Assembly (NCBI GenBank): GCA_041645535.1
Contig: JBAZPT010000003.1
Span: 57,733-121,732 of the forward strand
Length of the DNA stretch: 64,000 bases
Direction: 5' to 3'
Source: JBAZPT01 sp041645535
GTDB lineage: Bacteria > Patescibacteriota > Minisyncoccia > Moranbacterales > UBA2206
Position 1 is the first letter of the stretch; the number at the start of each line of letters is the position of its first letter. The position numbers and the translations under genes are program-made. Under the pieces are notes generated by a model that was not told where the DNA came from, searched no databases, and saw nothing but the letters and a program-made list of their open reading frames with translations. Positions 50,112 through 60,375 of this stretch are shown here, piece after piece.

Positions 50112-51005
50112 TTACGAAGACATCTTGAGATGGATCTTGTCAAAATGCGCCTCGTACATTCCCCGGGCGCGCGCTTTAAAACCGCGCATCAAGTCTTCAT
50201 ACTCTTCGGGAGTCACGGTATAGAGAATTTGATATTTATTACCCGCCAAAACTTTTCTTTTTGATTCAATCATAAGATACGCGAGAATCATAAAATTGAA
50301 AGCTGTCAGATATCCGACTCCGGCCAGAGCGCCCGCCATCGCGTAAACTCCGAAATTGCTTTCAATGATCTTGCCCTTCCAGGCTCCTAAAAACTTGCCC
50401 GCCGCTGGAATAAGATTGTCCGCTAAAACACGGGGCTTTCCGTCGTTTACTGCTTGCGGTTTCGTCGGCGTTTTTTGCGGAGATTCTTGGCTCTCAACTT
50501 TTTTTGCCGGAACCGGCGCGAAATCCGCGCGCGCGCCAAATTCTTCCACTGCCACGATTGTTTCGCGCCCGTTAATTGAGCCTTGCCCCACGGCTACGCC
50601 GATCTCCTGATAGCGCGTGTTTAAAATATTAGCGCGGTGCGTCGGACTTTCCATCCAGGCCTTGTGCTGATTTTCCGCGCTCACGAAATTCATCGCCAGA
50701 TTCTCCCCCGCGTATTTATATTCATAATTATTTTTTTCCAGCCAGTGCCATGGGGTAAGCCCGGCCGGCGAAGTGTGTTCGAAATAATTTTTCTTGAACA
50801 TATCCGCCAGCTTGTCTTCAGCCGCTTTTGCAAGATCTGCATTTATAACCAGCCCCGGAAGATCCTGGGAGGCCCTTTCATTATTTGCCAATTCCACTAT
50901 TTTTTCCGCCGTAATCAGGCTGGCGCTGGCCGTTCCGGAAAAAGCCGCCATAGTAAAAATGGCCAGTAACGCGAACCCATATAATTGTATCTTTCTTATA
51001 CTCAT
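50112..51005 (-). CDS. CAP-domain (SCP/PR-1) protein, membrane-anchored
   Basis: 297 residues. Signal peptide 1-28, CAP domain at about 35-160 (IVELANNERASQDLPGLVIN, FEHTSPAGLTPWHWLEKN, AGENLAMNF, ESPTHRANIL) and a C-terminal membrane helix near 215-245 with a cytoplasmic tail. CAP proteins are extracellular and bind lipids or metal; the precise function is unclear. Confidence 0.9.
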   Translation of the reverse strand: MSIRKIQLYGFALLAIFTMAAFSGTASASLITAEKIVELANNERASQDLPGLVINADLAKAAEDKLADMFKKNYFEHTSPAGLTPWHWLEKNNYEYKYAGENLAMNFVSAENQHKAWMESPTHRANILNTRYQEIGVAVGQGSINGRETIVAVEEFGARADFAPVPAKKVESQESPQKTPTKPQAVNDGKPRVLADNLIPAAGKFLGAWKGKIIESNFGVYAMAGALAGVGYLTAFNFMILAYLMIESKRKVLAGNKYQILYTVTPEEYEDLMRGFKARARGMYEAHFDKIHLKMSS

Positions 51006-51014
51006 ATTCCTATT

Positions 51015-51761
51015 CTATAAATTGTTGATTTTATCGAAGTAATAATCCACATCCGAAATCCACTTGTTTACATTGGCTTCTCCGTGTCCCGCACAGCTGG
51101 CTCCGCATTTCCACACAATCATTTTTTTGGGAGTATCCAGTTTTTGCAGCTGCGTCAAATATTGGATGCGGTCGCCGACAACCAAGACGGCCTGCTCCGG
51201 CGAATCAAAACAGGAATATCCGGATTTCGTCGTATTTTGAGTTCCACGGAATCCCCAATAATTGAAACAGTCCTTGCCACTGGCATCCTTAGGCGAAAAT
51301 TTTCCAAGATTGCTTTCCTTTTTGGCAATGGCTACCAGATAGGCCGCGGTGTGCATATCGCGCTTGGCCACCTCTGAAGCCATGGCTTCCATCGGCCGAT
51401 CCTTCACTAGATTTTTAATATTTTCCAGCGCTGAAAACTGGTCCACGCTATATTCGCCGACAATCTCCCGGCTGCCATTTTCTTCAGAACAGCGCAGCGA
51501 CGAGTCGGCCATCGCTTCTTTTTTAGGAGAAAAAATCGGCAAGCTCGCGTCCGGGCGGATTATATTTTCGGGACGAAAAAGTTCCCAACCGTTGGCTTGT
51601 TCAAAAATTATAAACGCAAACAGCCCCAGCGAAAACAGCAAGATCACCTTCCTTCTTGGCAGGGCTATTTTTGAGTAGTCAATTGTGGCTGACGCTGTTC
51701 TTGCAACATGCTTGTGAGCTAGCTTTAGCTTTTGAAACAGCATGCTCTTGAATTTGTTCAT
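51015..51761 (-). CDS. Membrane-anchored glucosaminidase/lysozyme-like protein
   Basis: 248 residues from the ATG at 51761 (MNKFKSMLFQKLKLAHKH). A membrane helix at about 40-56 (VILLFSLGLFAFIIFEQA) and a C-terminal lysozyme-fold domain: AAYLVAIAKKESNLGKFSPK, CFNYWGFRGTQ and DSPEQAVLVVGDRI. Likely trims peptidoglycan outside the membrane. The promoter at 51849-51877 gives it its own unit. Confidence 0.8.
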   Translation of the reverse strand: MNKFKSMLFQKLKLAHKHVARTASATIDYSKIALPRRKVILLFSLGLFAFIIFEQANGWELFRPENIIRPDASLPIFSPKKEAMADSSLRCSEENGSREIVGEYSVDQFSALENIKNLVKDRPMEAMASEVAKRDMHTAAYLVAIAKKESNLGKFSPKDASGKDCFNYWGFRGTQNTTKSGYSCFDSPEQAVLVVGDRIQYLTQLQKLDTPKKMIVWKCGASCAGHGEANVNKWISDVDYYFDKINNL

Positions 51762-51848
51762 AGTATTACGGGAAGCATAAAACACGGCTCACCCGTGTTT
51801 TTAAGCTTTTTTAGTCTTTTTTGGCTTTCCCAAGCCACTTATACACCT

Positions 51849-51877
51849 ATTATAGCAGGTTTTTCAATAAAAGTCAA
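51849..51877 (-). promoter_or_regulatory. Promoter of the glucosaminidase gene
   Basis: TTGACT (51877-51872), 17 bases, TATAAT (51854-51849). The spacer ends AAAAACCTGC as in the promoters at 30517 and 63537. Confidence 0.75.
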
Positions 51878-51882
51878 ATCAA

Positions 51883-54800
51883 CTAGAACTTCGCCCATGA
51901 GAAGATATCCTGGAAGTTGCTGATAATAATCTGGATGATATTCTCTTTTCTTTTCGGAGTCAGTAAAGCAAAGTCACTCGAGGTAGCCGAGTTGCCGCTT
52001 AAATCAGTGGATTTGACCTTGAAGTAGTAGACTGTCCCGGGCTTGAAGATGGTGATGACCGCGATATGGTTAGTGGTGGGGATATCGGAAACTTTGACTT
52101 CCTTGGGTTCGGCGCTTTGGCCTTCTTTGTAAATAAGAGCCGTGTTGGAAAGCTCATCGGTGATCCAGGAGATGATGGTCTGGACTTTGTCGTTCTGGGC
52201 TAAAGCCGAGTCAGTTCTAACTTGGTCGATTTTAGGCGGGACGGTGTCCACGCCGGTAGTGAAAGAGCGAACCGCTTCGCCTGCTACGGGAGAAGTGGTG
52301 GAATTGCCGTCAATATCCTTCGCCGTGATGGTGTAACTATAGGTGGTGCCGGCAGTCAGGTTTTTCAAGGTTAGTTCGTGGGTGGTGGTGAGAGTGGGGT
52401 TGCCTTGAGAACCAGTGTCCTTTGAATCGGAAGTGCTGGTGTAAGTAATAAGGGCATCAGTGGCCGTGGAAGTAGTGAATGAGATGACGGCTTCGTGTTC
52501 CGTGGAACTGGAGAGTTTGACATTCGTGATCGCCGGAGGAGATTTAGGGGTAAAAGTGTAGTCGCCGGAGGTGTAGAGATTGTTTGAACCGTCTTTACCT
52601 CCCACTCTTAGGTGGTATTTGATATTTTGTTTGAGTCCGGAGATGGAGATTTCGTGAGCTTGGGCGAGGGTGGTTGATTCTTTGCTGTCGCCGTAGGTTT
52701 CGTCGATGCCGTATTCGACTACTGAAGTCATTTTTTCCGAAGTTTTCCAGGTAACCGTAGCCTCCCCCAGCTTGGTGGAAGTGATTTCAATGGAACCCAA
52801 AGAGGAGGCAGCTTTGGTGGTGAAATTTCCTTCGTCGGATTCGCCGACGAGGCCGGCGACATTGATTGATCTGACTATATAGTAGTATTTTGTTCCAGGC
52901 ACTAAGCCATTTACAATAACTTCATGCGCAGTAACATAATTAGCGGGGTCATCGTTTACATCATTATTTCCTCCAGTGTTTTCGTAAGTCCCCGAAGTAA
53001 TACCATAAGCAACATAGCTTGAACTATCCTCATCCGTATCCCAGCTCACCGTCACGCTCTCCCCGGTAATGGTGCCGGTGGAAACATTGGAAATCACCGG
53101 CGCGGTGTGGTCTCCCAGAGCATCGGCGGCGCTGGCGGTGTAGAGTTGTTCGAGAGTGGTGAATGTCACATCCTCTGAAGTAAACTCGACATTCGTATGC
53201 ACCGCGTCAATGGCTTGGGTGCGGATATGATACAGGGTGTTGGGAGTGAGTCCGGTTAAGTGGTAATAGTGCAGTCTGGTCGGACTGGCTATTTCTTGAT
53301 AATTGGCGCAATCGGAAACATCCGTGATTTCAGATCCATCCCAGCATAATTTGGAAGTAGCGGTGGAGTTGGTGGAAACTTCATCTTCATCGGTTTTAGC
53401 CGGCAGGGTGATGGTGGCTTCGGTATCGGAAATCTGCAGAGCGCCGGGATTGCCGGGATCAGTCAGATCTGGGTGGTCGACGGGAGTTTCGGAGGTGGTG
53501 AAGCCGGCCGTAGCGAAAAAATTGATACTGCTGTTGGTGGAATCGGTAACTTTGATTTTGAGATAGTATTGGGTTTTGGCGGTCAGGCCGGTTAAGTGGT
53601 AATAGTGCGTCAGGGTTGGAGTAGTGATGGTTTCTCCCGAGCAGGAGTCAATATTTATGTCATCGGTAGTGGAGTAGCAGAGCTTGGAGGTGGAGGTGGA
53701 ATTGACGGCGGGCAAAGTTACCAAGGCTTCCGTATCCGCGTATTGCGGGACAGTCAAGCTGCCGATGCCGGAAAGAACCGGATGGTCGGATTGCTGGAGG
53801 AGAGTGGTGAAAGTTTGTTCTCCGGAAGTAATTTCCACACTGCCGCCGGAGTCAAAAAGATTATCGCGGCATTTTAGTCGGAAATAATATGGAGTTTCAA
53901 AAATCAGATCGGTAAAGTGAATGGCATGGGTAGTGTTGTATTTCTGGGTGGAATAACCATCTTCGTAGTATGGCGTGGCGGAAATATATATCCCCTGCGA
54001 GGTAGTCAGTTCTCCGTAACAGATGGCCGGCTGGTCAGTAGTAAAGGTAGTGGTGGCGTTTTTGTCGGAGATTAAATCTGCGGGGATTGTGATGGGGTCA
54101 ATCGCAGTCAGCGCCCCGTGCTGAAACTCCGCCTCTTTCTCCGTCTTGAACGAAAATTCTCCGGAAGTCAAAGTCGTGGGACTCGGTAAATCATCAGTTG
54201 AAATTACTTTGCAATAGTAATCCGTATCCGCAGTAAGTCCGCCCAGTTTCAAGGTGTGGGATTTGTTGTAGTGGGTGGTGTCGGAAGTTGTCAGCCCATA
54301 TGGTCCGCCTTCAGTTACGGAGCAGGCCAAAGTTTGATCCGCTACTTGGTCGGTTGTCCAACTGACGAAAGCGTAGTTGACACCGGTAGTAATATCGTCT
54401 GCTTCGGGAGTGGAGATAGTTCCGAGCGATGGATGCTGGAGCGCCGGATCAACCCGGGTGTCAAAACTCACATCATCCGAAGTGAAAACTATGCCTGCGT
54501 TTTGCGAATCAGTTATTCTCGTCATTAGATGATAAGTGGTATCGGCAGTTAATCCAGTCAAATGATAGAAATGCGATTTAGTAGCAGTGGAAACATCAAT
54601 ATGCAAAGCGCAGGTGCCGGTGCCGGCATCAATATCATCCGTATCAATGGCCGCTTCGCCGTAACATAATCTCGAGGTGGCATCCGTGTTGGCAGCGGCG
54701 AGATAGACCACCGCTTCGGTATCGGAATATTGCGAAACAATTGGATTCCCCGGATCAGTCAGATCCTGGTGTTCCGTCAAGATGTCCAATGTCGTGAAAG

Positions 54801-57800
54801 ATGTCTGGCCGGAAACGCTGACATTGCCCGAAGTATCTTGTGAGACTAAGCGGTAAAAGTATTCCGTGTCCGGAGTCAGCGCGTCCAGCTCCATGACAAA
54901 AGTATGCGAGAGATTGGAACTGCCATTGGTCAGATAACCGTCGTATGGATTGTGCGTAATGTTGGCGGGATTGAAGTTGGCAACCGGGCCGGTGTAGGGC
55001 GGAGTGGGATGAGTAGTCGTGCCGTAGATGAGCCAGGACTCGGCCCGTTCGTCCGTTTCCCAGGAGATAGCCGCCTGGGTGTCGGTGAGAATGAGCGGGT
55101 TGCCGGAATCCGGTGTAATGACCGGCGGAGTGTTATCAGTGGTGGTGGTGAAACGGTAGAAATTACCGCCGTTGGTATCCGCCGAATAGCCATCCGCCGG
55201 CGGTTCTTCCGCCGAATAGGCATAATAGTAATACTGGGTGCCAATAGTCAGGTTGGCCAAAGTGCAGGTATGGTGGGAGACATAACCGCCGTCGCAGGTG
55301 GCTGTCTGGGGAGCGGAAAGTTCTCCGTCCTCGCCGATGGCGGTGGAATAGTAAGCCACACTGGAAGCGCTTTCCGGATCGCCTATTCCATCTTCGGTGT
55401 CCCAGGTAATGGTAGCCGAGGTGTTGCCCACATTGGAAGTCGTGACATTTTTAATCACCGGACCGGAAAGGGTGGTGAAAGTGGCGGGGGTGGTTCCTTG
55501 CGATTCATTAGAGGTTTCCCAGGGAGTGGTGGAAGTCACCTTGTATTCATAGATAGTATTCGGCTGGAGCTTGCCGGGAATAGTAACGGAGTGGTCGGTA
55601 ACATAAGAGGACACGGAATAGGATTCAGTCCAGGCGCCGGAGCCCAATTCCCGCCACCAGACGGTGGAGTCAGCTACCATTTCTTCCAATGGATCCTGGG
55701 AATTGACAGTCGTCCATTTGATAGTGGCCTGGGTGGTGTAAATTTTGTTAGCAGGCACATTTTCATCAGCTGTCGGGTACCAATGGATAGACACGCCCTG
55801 ATCAATGGAAGATTCGCCGGATCCGGGCACAGCGCAGACACTATCGCTCCACTTGGAATAATCGCCGAGAGCGGAGTTGTCAGGGTTGGAATCTTTAACC
55901 CGGTAGCGGTAGCAATAACGCTTGGCAGGATCCAGATTGGATGCGGTCTGGATAGAGTTTTCGTTTTTATTCGGGCTGATAGTAGTATTAAGAGAGAAGT
56001 TGGCAGGGACTGCTGAACAGGGATCATTGCCGACAGCGTCTGAACAGGAGTAAATTTCATATTTTTCAAAACCATTAGCTCCGCCTTCTTTGCCTTCAGC
56101 CGTGTCGCCCGGAATTTCCCAGGAAAGAAAGAGCCGGTACTCCAAAATGTCAGCATTGCTTGTATCATAATATTTGAATTTTGTAGCAGAAGGGTTTTTG
56201 GGAGTAATGGCAAAATTAACAGAATTGGCAGAGATATTATTGTAGCTGTCTTTGAATTCTACGCAGATTTTTCGCACATCATCGCCGTTGTCAGTATAGG
56301 TAACCGTCAATGGATTGGCAGTGAGGCTTGCCCAGGAGGGAGTGGTAAAATCGCAAGCGCCGTAAGTTCCATAGATGTCGGCGGACGGGTAATTGAGGGC
56401 GTAGGATATGCCGGCCGCGGTGTCTTCGGTAACAGCGACTTTGATTTGATTAGTTGAAACTGAACGATCAAGAGTGATTTGGGGAGTATTGGGGTCTTTG
56501 GTGTCGAGGGTAAAAGTTGAAGAGCTGGCTTTGCCCACCATATTGGCGCCTTCCAGGTCATTGGCAACCACCTGAATTTTAGCAGTGGCATAATACACCC
56601 CGTCCAGATCATTTTTGATCGTCCAGGTTCCCGTCTTGCCGGAGCCTTTGGCAATGCCCGCTCCTCTATCTCCCGTAGTATTGGAAGAGTTGGTGGAAAC
56701 ATACCAGACGGCGGTCGTTTGGGTGTGAGAGGCGGCGATGGTATTATTTTGCGCCCTGGAACAGGATGAAAGCACCGCGCCGGATCTGGATGCGCAGGTA
56801 ATTTGTTCGTTGTCTATCTGGATGGTCTGGGATCCGGCAGGAAGATAGGCATAATTGCCAGCCAGATTAACCGTCGCGGCCCCGGATGTCAGCGGGTTAT
56901 CGTTGAGAGTCGCTCCGATATCAGCTTCGAAATATATTGTGTGGGAATTAGTATCATCATCGGCAGTTGTATAGCCGATGTCGATATGGGAGGGAGTGGT
57001 GGAGCTATCCACGCTGGCGGTGACGGCAGAAACTACGGGCGAGGCGTTGACGACATACTGAACAGTCGCGTCTTGAAGAGTTGGCGTGGCATCGCCGTCC
57101 GAGCCTAAATACGCTCTGTATTGAAAATATTGGTTTTGTCCGGAATTGCCGTTATACAAAGGATGGTTGGAATTGAAAGAAACGTTATTGTCACCGGAGT
57201 CAAAATAGTTTGATCCGGTGCAGGTCGCGCCTGTGTCATCATAACCGCACCAATTGCTCCAGGCAGTGCCATTAACTGATCCTCTGATCTGAAATCTCAC
57301 TGTTTCAGTGGCTGAAGTACCGGAAGCTGTCCAGGCAATTTTATTGATGAGGTTTCCAGCGCTGGAGGAATTATATATGGGAGAAGTGAGGGTTTGGGAG
57401 GGGTAGTAGTTGTAACTGACAGTCACACTATCCAGAGTAGGTGTAACCAATGTGCTGGCTGTAGACAAACTGGATCTGTATTGGAAATACTGCTCGCCTG
57501 CCCGCATACAGCTATTGCTTCCCCCATTCGTCACACTGCAGCCAGTCCAGGTTTCTCCGGAACAGGCGGCATCATTACAAGACATGGCTTCCATCGTAAT
57601 GGTCCCGGTTCCTCCAGATGTCCAGGAAAGATTGTTCCAGCTCGGCACATTGAAACCCAAATTCATTATTCCGGAAGTAAAGGTGCCGGAAGCTGAATAA
57701 TTTCTGCCCGCGTATAAATATCCGGTTCCTCCCACCCCTACCACGCGGACGGGCGTGATTGATGCATTTGTAGTTCCATTTCCGAGCCATCCATCCGTGT

Positions 57801-60303
57801 TTGTTGCCCCCCAACAATACAAATTATTATTATTTGAAATAGAACACCTATGACCAGTAGTATAGCCTGAATTTATACTTTTTGTATTCGTTAAGTTTGT
57901 CCCGTCATTGTCTCCGGCAACAGATGCGCCTTTGGCAATCCGTGCGGGCGATGATAACCCACCAGTCCCCCAATTATAGGGAATATTATTATTTGAAATA
58001 GCGTGATTAATGAGCTGACCCGCTTTGATTATGCTAATATTTGAAAGAAATGAACCATCGTAATCGCCAGCAGCGGCTGCGCCCTTAATAACGCGAACCG
58101 GTATCAAGCTGTTATTCGTAGTTCCGTCTCCTAGCTGGTTTTGCGAATTATTCCCCCAGCAATACGGGTTATTATTATTGGAAACCGCGCAAGCATGATA
58201 AGCACTATAATCTCCCATCGCAATGCTTTTTATATTTGTCAGGTTTGTCCCGTCATTGTCGCCGGCAACAGCCGCGCCCATGAGAACGCGAACTGGTGAA
58301 TTTCTAAGAGTTGTGCTGCCGTCACCCAATTCTCCAGACGCATTATATCCCCAGCAATACGGGTTATTATTATTAGAAATCACGCAAACATCGTAGGTTC
58401 CCATCGTCAGGCTTTTTATATTTGTCAGATATACTCCGTCGTTATCGCCGGAAGCAGATGCGCCTTTGATAACGCGGACTGGAGTTGCGCTAGAGCCCGA
58501 AGTCCCATTTCCAAGTTCGCCGGAACCTCCTCCCCAGCAATAAGCATTGCCGGCGTTAGAAACTGCGCAAATAGCCTCATAGTCTGCTCTAATTTCTTTT
58601 ATATTCGTCAAATTAGTTCCGTCATTATCGCCGGAAACAGCCGCGCCTTTTGGAAGACGCACGGGAACCAAAGCGTTTGCTCCGGCCCAAAAATATCCTC
58701 CGTGATAATTTCCCCAACAATAAGGAATGTTGTTGTTGGAAACCGCGCATATAGTATTATATTCCGCACTTATGTATTTTATATTTGAAAGATATATTCC
58801 ATCGTAATCGCCGGCAGCGGCTGCGCCCTTAAGAACGCGCACCGGCGTTAGGCTTCTTGTTGTAGAGTTAATGCCCAGCTGGCCAGATTCGTTAATTCCC
58901 CAGCAATAAACTTCGCCCAGTTCTGTTAAAGCGCATGAGTATGAATTTCCAGTTTCAATTTGGGCAGCAGCCAACTGGGTGGGAATAGTTAGGCTGACGC
59001 TTGCGTCCTCCCCGCCAGTTCCAGAAGGCAAAACTTCTACATTAGATTTCGTATTTCCGGTAAGATTAAATCCGGTATTAGCATTACTATTATAGGTTTG
59101 CGTCACCGTCCCGCTAGTTGTCGACAAATTCAAATCCGCTCCGCTATTGTTTGTTGTTAAATTAGCATCCTTTGCAGAAAAAGAAGTAATAGTAGTTTGG
59201 CTGGCTCCGCTATGTGTTTCATTTGTATTTATCGGCAAATTAATATTTTGAAAATATCCTGTCCAAGCGGCAGCAGTCGCGTTGTTGTTGCTGGAAATGG
59301 GATAGAAGTAGCGAAATTTATTAGTCCCGAATCCGGCTACGGATAAGGTTGAGACTAGAGCAGATCTGGTTGCGTTAGAATAAATATAAAGATTAATAGT
59401 GTCTGATCCGGCTGTTCGTCCAAGCGTGCAATAGTAGAGTGTGTTTCCGGCTCCGGTATAGGATTGCGAAGCGGCTGGCGCTGCACCTCTAGCCAGCGTG
59501 AAAACATAGGCGCCTGATCCATTTTTTGTTGCCATAACCCTGGCATCCGTTGTCGCCCAGGAGTTTGTGCTGCCGACTGTTCCGACTGTGAGCCCCAATT
59601 CTCCCTGGGAGCTGTTAGCCGAAGTGGTGTTGGTATACATTTCAAAATCAATGGAAAGGTTATCGAAAAAATTGGCAGTGAAGTCTTTGTAAACATAAGC
59701 GGTTTGATTGCGAAGAAGTCCGGCTCCGGATACCTGGCTGGCCGTTCGGGAAATGTTAGTGCCGACTAATGTATAATCGGAACCATTCAAGGTGGCGGTG
59801 CTCCACGCCGTCTGATACAGCGTAAATGTCGCCGCGCTGGCATAGGGAGTGTTTTGGAAATAGGCAGTGATGATGACAGCGAAAATTGTGATCGCTGCAA
59901 ATGTCTTGCGCAGAATAATTTTATTGGTGAAGACTTTTTTAATTTTGGAAATCCAAAGGCCAAAGCTCAAATTATGCCAAATCAATTTCAAATTATTTAA
60001 GTTCAAAAATTTTTGGATTTTGGATTTTGAGCTTGATTGGGTATAATTTGGATTTTGGAATAATTTGGATTTTTCCGGCAGAGAACCGTTCTCTGTATTT
60101 TCTGCTCTTAAAACTTTAGCTCGCATTCTTTTTAATTTCCATTCACTCACCGCCTGCCCGAGTTTTCTAAAGCGAAGCTTTAGAAAGAAGCTTCGCTTGG
60201 GGTTGCAGGTTGCAGGTTGCGGGATTTTTTGCATATCAAAAAACCGCTCGCCCTTTTTTGAGTTTATTTTTGGATTTAATTTTTCTCTTTCTTCAAACGG
60301 CAT
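51883..60303 (-). CDS. Giant surface protein with RCC1 propeller and Fn3-like repeats
   Basis: 2806 residues. Residues 1-133 are cytoplasmic and basic, including a palindrome-encoded stretch and a segment from AAATTTGG-type repeats. One membrane helix (about 134-149). Then a laminin-G/lectin-like region, seven RCC1-type repeats at about 450-860 (PYCWGNNSQNQLGDGTTN and similar), a module with several long beta domains, and about ten Fn3/PhoD-like repeats with phrases such as TATITWDTEDGIGD and HYYHLTGLTADTTYHL. No wall-sorting motif. Likely an adhesin held by its N-terminal anchor. Start at 60303 is uncertain. Confidence 0.85.
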   Translation of the reverse strand: MPFEEREKLNPKINSKKGERFFDMQKIPQPATCNPKRSFFLKLRFRKLGQAVSEWKLKRMRAKVLRAENTENGSLPEKSKLFQNPNYTQSSSKSKIQKFLNLNNLKLIWHNLSFGLWISKIKKVFTNKIILRKTFAAITIFAVIITAYFQNTPYASAATFTLYQTAWSTATLNGSDYTLVGTNISRTASQVSGAGLLRNQTAYVYKDFTANFFDNLSIDFEMYTNTTSANSSQGELGLTVGTVGSTNSWATTDARVMATKNGSGAYVFTLARGAAPAASQSYTGAGNTLYYCTLGRTAGSDTINLYIYSNATRSALVSTLSVAGFGTNKFRYFYPISSNNNATAAAWTGYFQNINLPINTNETHSGASQTTITSFSAKDANLTTNNSGADLNLSTTSGTVTQTYNSNANTGFNLTGNTKSNVEVLPSGTGGEDASVSLTIPTQLAAAQIETGNSYSCALTELGEVYCWGINESGQLGINSTTRSLTPVRVLKGAAAAGDYDGIYLSNIKYISAEYNTICAVSNNNIPYCWGNYHGGYFWAGANALVPVRLPKGAAVSGDNDGTNLTNIKEIRADYEAICAVSNAGNAYCWGGGSGELGNGTSGSSATPVRVIKGASASGDNDGVYLTNIKSLTMGTYDVCVISNNNNPYCWGYNASGELGDGSTTLRNSPVRVLMGAAVAGDNDGTNLTNIKSIAMGDYSAYHACAVSNNNNPYCWGNNSQNQLGDGTTNNSLIPVRVIKGAAAAGDYDGSFLSNISIIKAGQLINHAISNNNIPYNWGTGGLSSPARIAKGASVAGDNDGTNLTNTKSINSGYTTGHRCSISNNNNLYCWGATNTDGWLGNGTTNASITPVRVVGVGGTGYLYAGRNYSASGTFTSGIMNLGFNVPSWNNLSWTSGGTGTITMEAMSCNDAACSGETWTGCSVTNGGSNSCMRAGEQYFQYRSSLSTASTLVTPTLDSVTVSYNYYPSQTLTSPIYNSSSAGNLINKIAWTASGTSATETVRFQIRGSVNGTAWSNWCGYDDTGATCTGSNYFDSGDNNVSFNSNHPLYNGNSGQNQYFQYRAYLGSDGDATPTLQDATVQYVVNASPVVSAVTASVDSSTTPSHIDIGYTTADDDTNSHTIYFEADIGATLNDNPLTSGAATVNLAGNYAYLPAGSQTIQIDNEQITCASRSGAVLSSCSRAQNNTIAASHTQTTAVWYVSTNSSNTTGDRGAGIAKGSGKTGTWTIKNDLDGVYYATAKIQVVANDLEGANMVGKASSSTFTLDTKDPNTPQITLDRSVSTNQIKVAVTEDTAAGISYALNYPSADIYGTYGACDFTTPSWASLTANPLTVTYTDNGDDVRKICVEFKDSYNNISANSVNFAITPKNPSATKFKYYDTSNADILEYRLFLSWEIPGDTAEGKEGGANGFEKYEIYSCSDAVGNDPCSAVPANFSLNTTISPNKNENSIQTASNLDPAKRYCYRYRVKDSNPDNSALGDYSKWSDSVCAVPGSGESSIDQGVSIHWYPTADENVPANKIYTTQATIKWTTVNSQDPLEEMVADSTVWWRELGSGAWTESYSVSSYVTDHSVTIPGKLQPNTIYEYKVTSTTPWETSNESQGTTPATFTTLSGPVIKNVTTSNVGNTSATITWDTEDGIGDPESASSVAYYSTAIGEDGELSAPQTATCDGGYVSHHTCTLANLTIGTQYYYYAYSAEEPPADGYSADTNGGNFYRFTTTTDNTPPVITPDSGNPLILTDTQAAISWETDERAESWLIYGTTTHPTPPYTGPVANFNPANITHNPYDGYLTNGSSNLSHTFVMELDALTPDTEYFYRLVSQDTSGNVSVSGQTSFTTLDILTEHQDLTDPGNPIVSQYSDTEAVVYLAAANTDATSRLCYGEAAIDTDDIDAGTGTCALHIDVSTATKSHFYHLTGLTADTTYHLMTRITDSQNAGIVFTSDDVSFDTRVDPALQHPSLGTISTPEADDITTGVNYAFVSWTTDQVADQTLACSVTEGGPYGLTTSDTTHYNKSHTLKLGGLTADTDYYCKVISTDDLPSPTTLTSGEFSFKTEKEAEFQHGALTAIDPITIPADLISDKNATTTFTTDQPAICYGELTTSQGIYISATPYYEDGYSTQKYNTTHAIHFTDLIFETPYYFRLKCRDNLFDSGGSVEITSGEQTFTTLLQQSDHPVLSGIGSLTVPQYADTEALVTLPAVNSTSTSKLCYSTTDDINIDSCSGETITTPTLTHYYHLTGLTAKTQYYLKIKVTDSTNSSINFFATAGFTTSETPVDHPDLTDPGNPGALQISDTEATITLPAKTDEDEVSTNSTATSKLCWDGSEITDVSDCANYQEIASPTRLHYYHLTGLTPNTLYHIRTQAIDAVHTNVEFTSEDVTFTTLEQLYTASAADALGDHTAPVISNVSTGTITGESVTVSWDTDEDSSSYVAYGITSGTYENTGGNNDVNDDPANYVTAHEVIVNGLVPGTKYYYIVRSINVAGLVGESDEGNFTTKAASSLGSIEITSTKLGEATVTWKTSEKMTSVVEYGIDETYGDSKESTTLAQAHEISISGLKQNIKYHLRVGGKDGSNNLYTSGDYTFTPKSPPAITNVKLSSSTEHEAVISFTTSTATDALITYTSTSDSKDTGSQGNPTLTTTHELTLKNLTAGTTYSYTITAKDIDGNSTTSPVAGEAVRSFTTGVDTVPPKIDQVRTDSALAQNDKVQTIISWITDELSNTALIYKEGQSAEPKEVKVSDIPTTNHIAVITIFKPGTVYYFKVKSTDLSGNSATSSDFALLTPKRKENIIQIIISNFQDIFSWAKF
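60170..60198. repeat. Palindrome in frame inside the giant surface gene
   Basis: AAGCGAAGCTT, seven bases, AAGCTTCGCTT. It encodes about residues 36-45 and is absent from the related short frame at 61373-61549. Confidence 0.8.
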
Positions 60304-60375
60304 TTTGTGTTCATATTATATCGTTTTTTGGCTTTTGTTAATAGTTTTTCAACAGTTAATATCCGCCGGATTGTC

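Noticed and set aside
54904..56016. 370-codon open frame on the plus strand
   Set aside because: It is the complement of the Fn3-repeat part of the giant gene; the sequence is low-complexity Gly/Ser/Arg without a ribosome site or domain.
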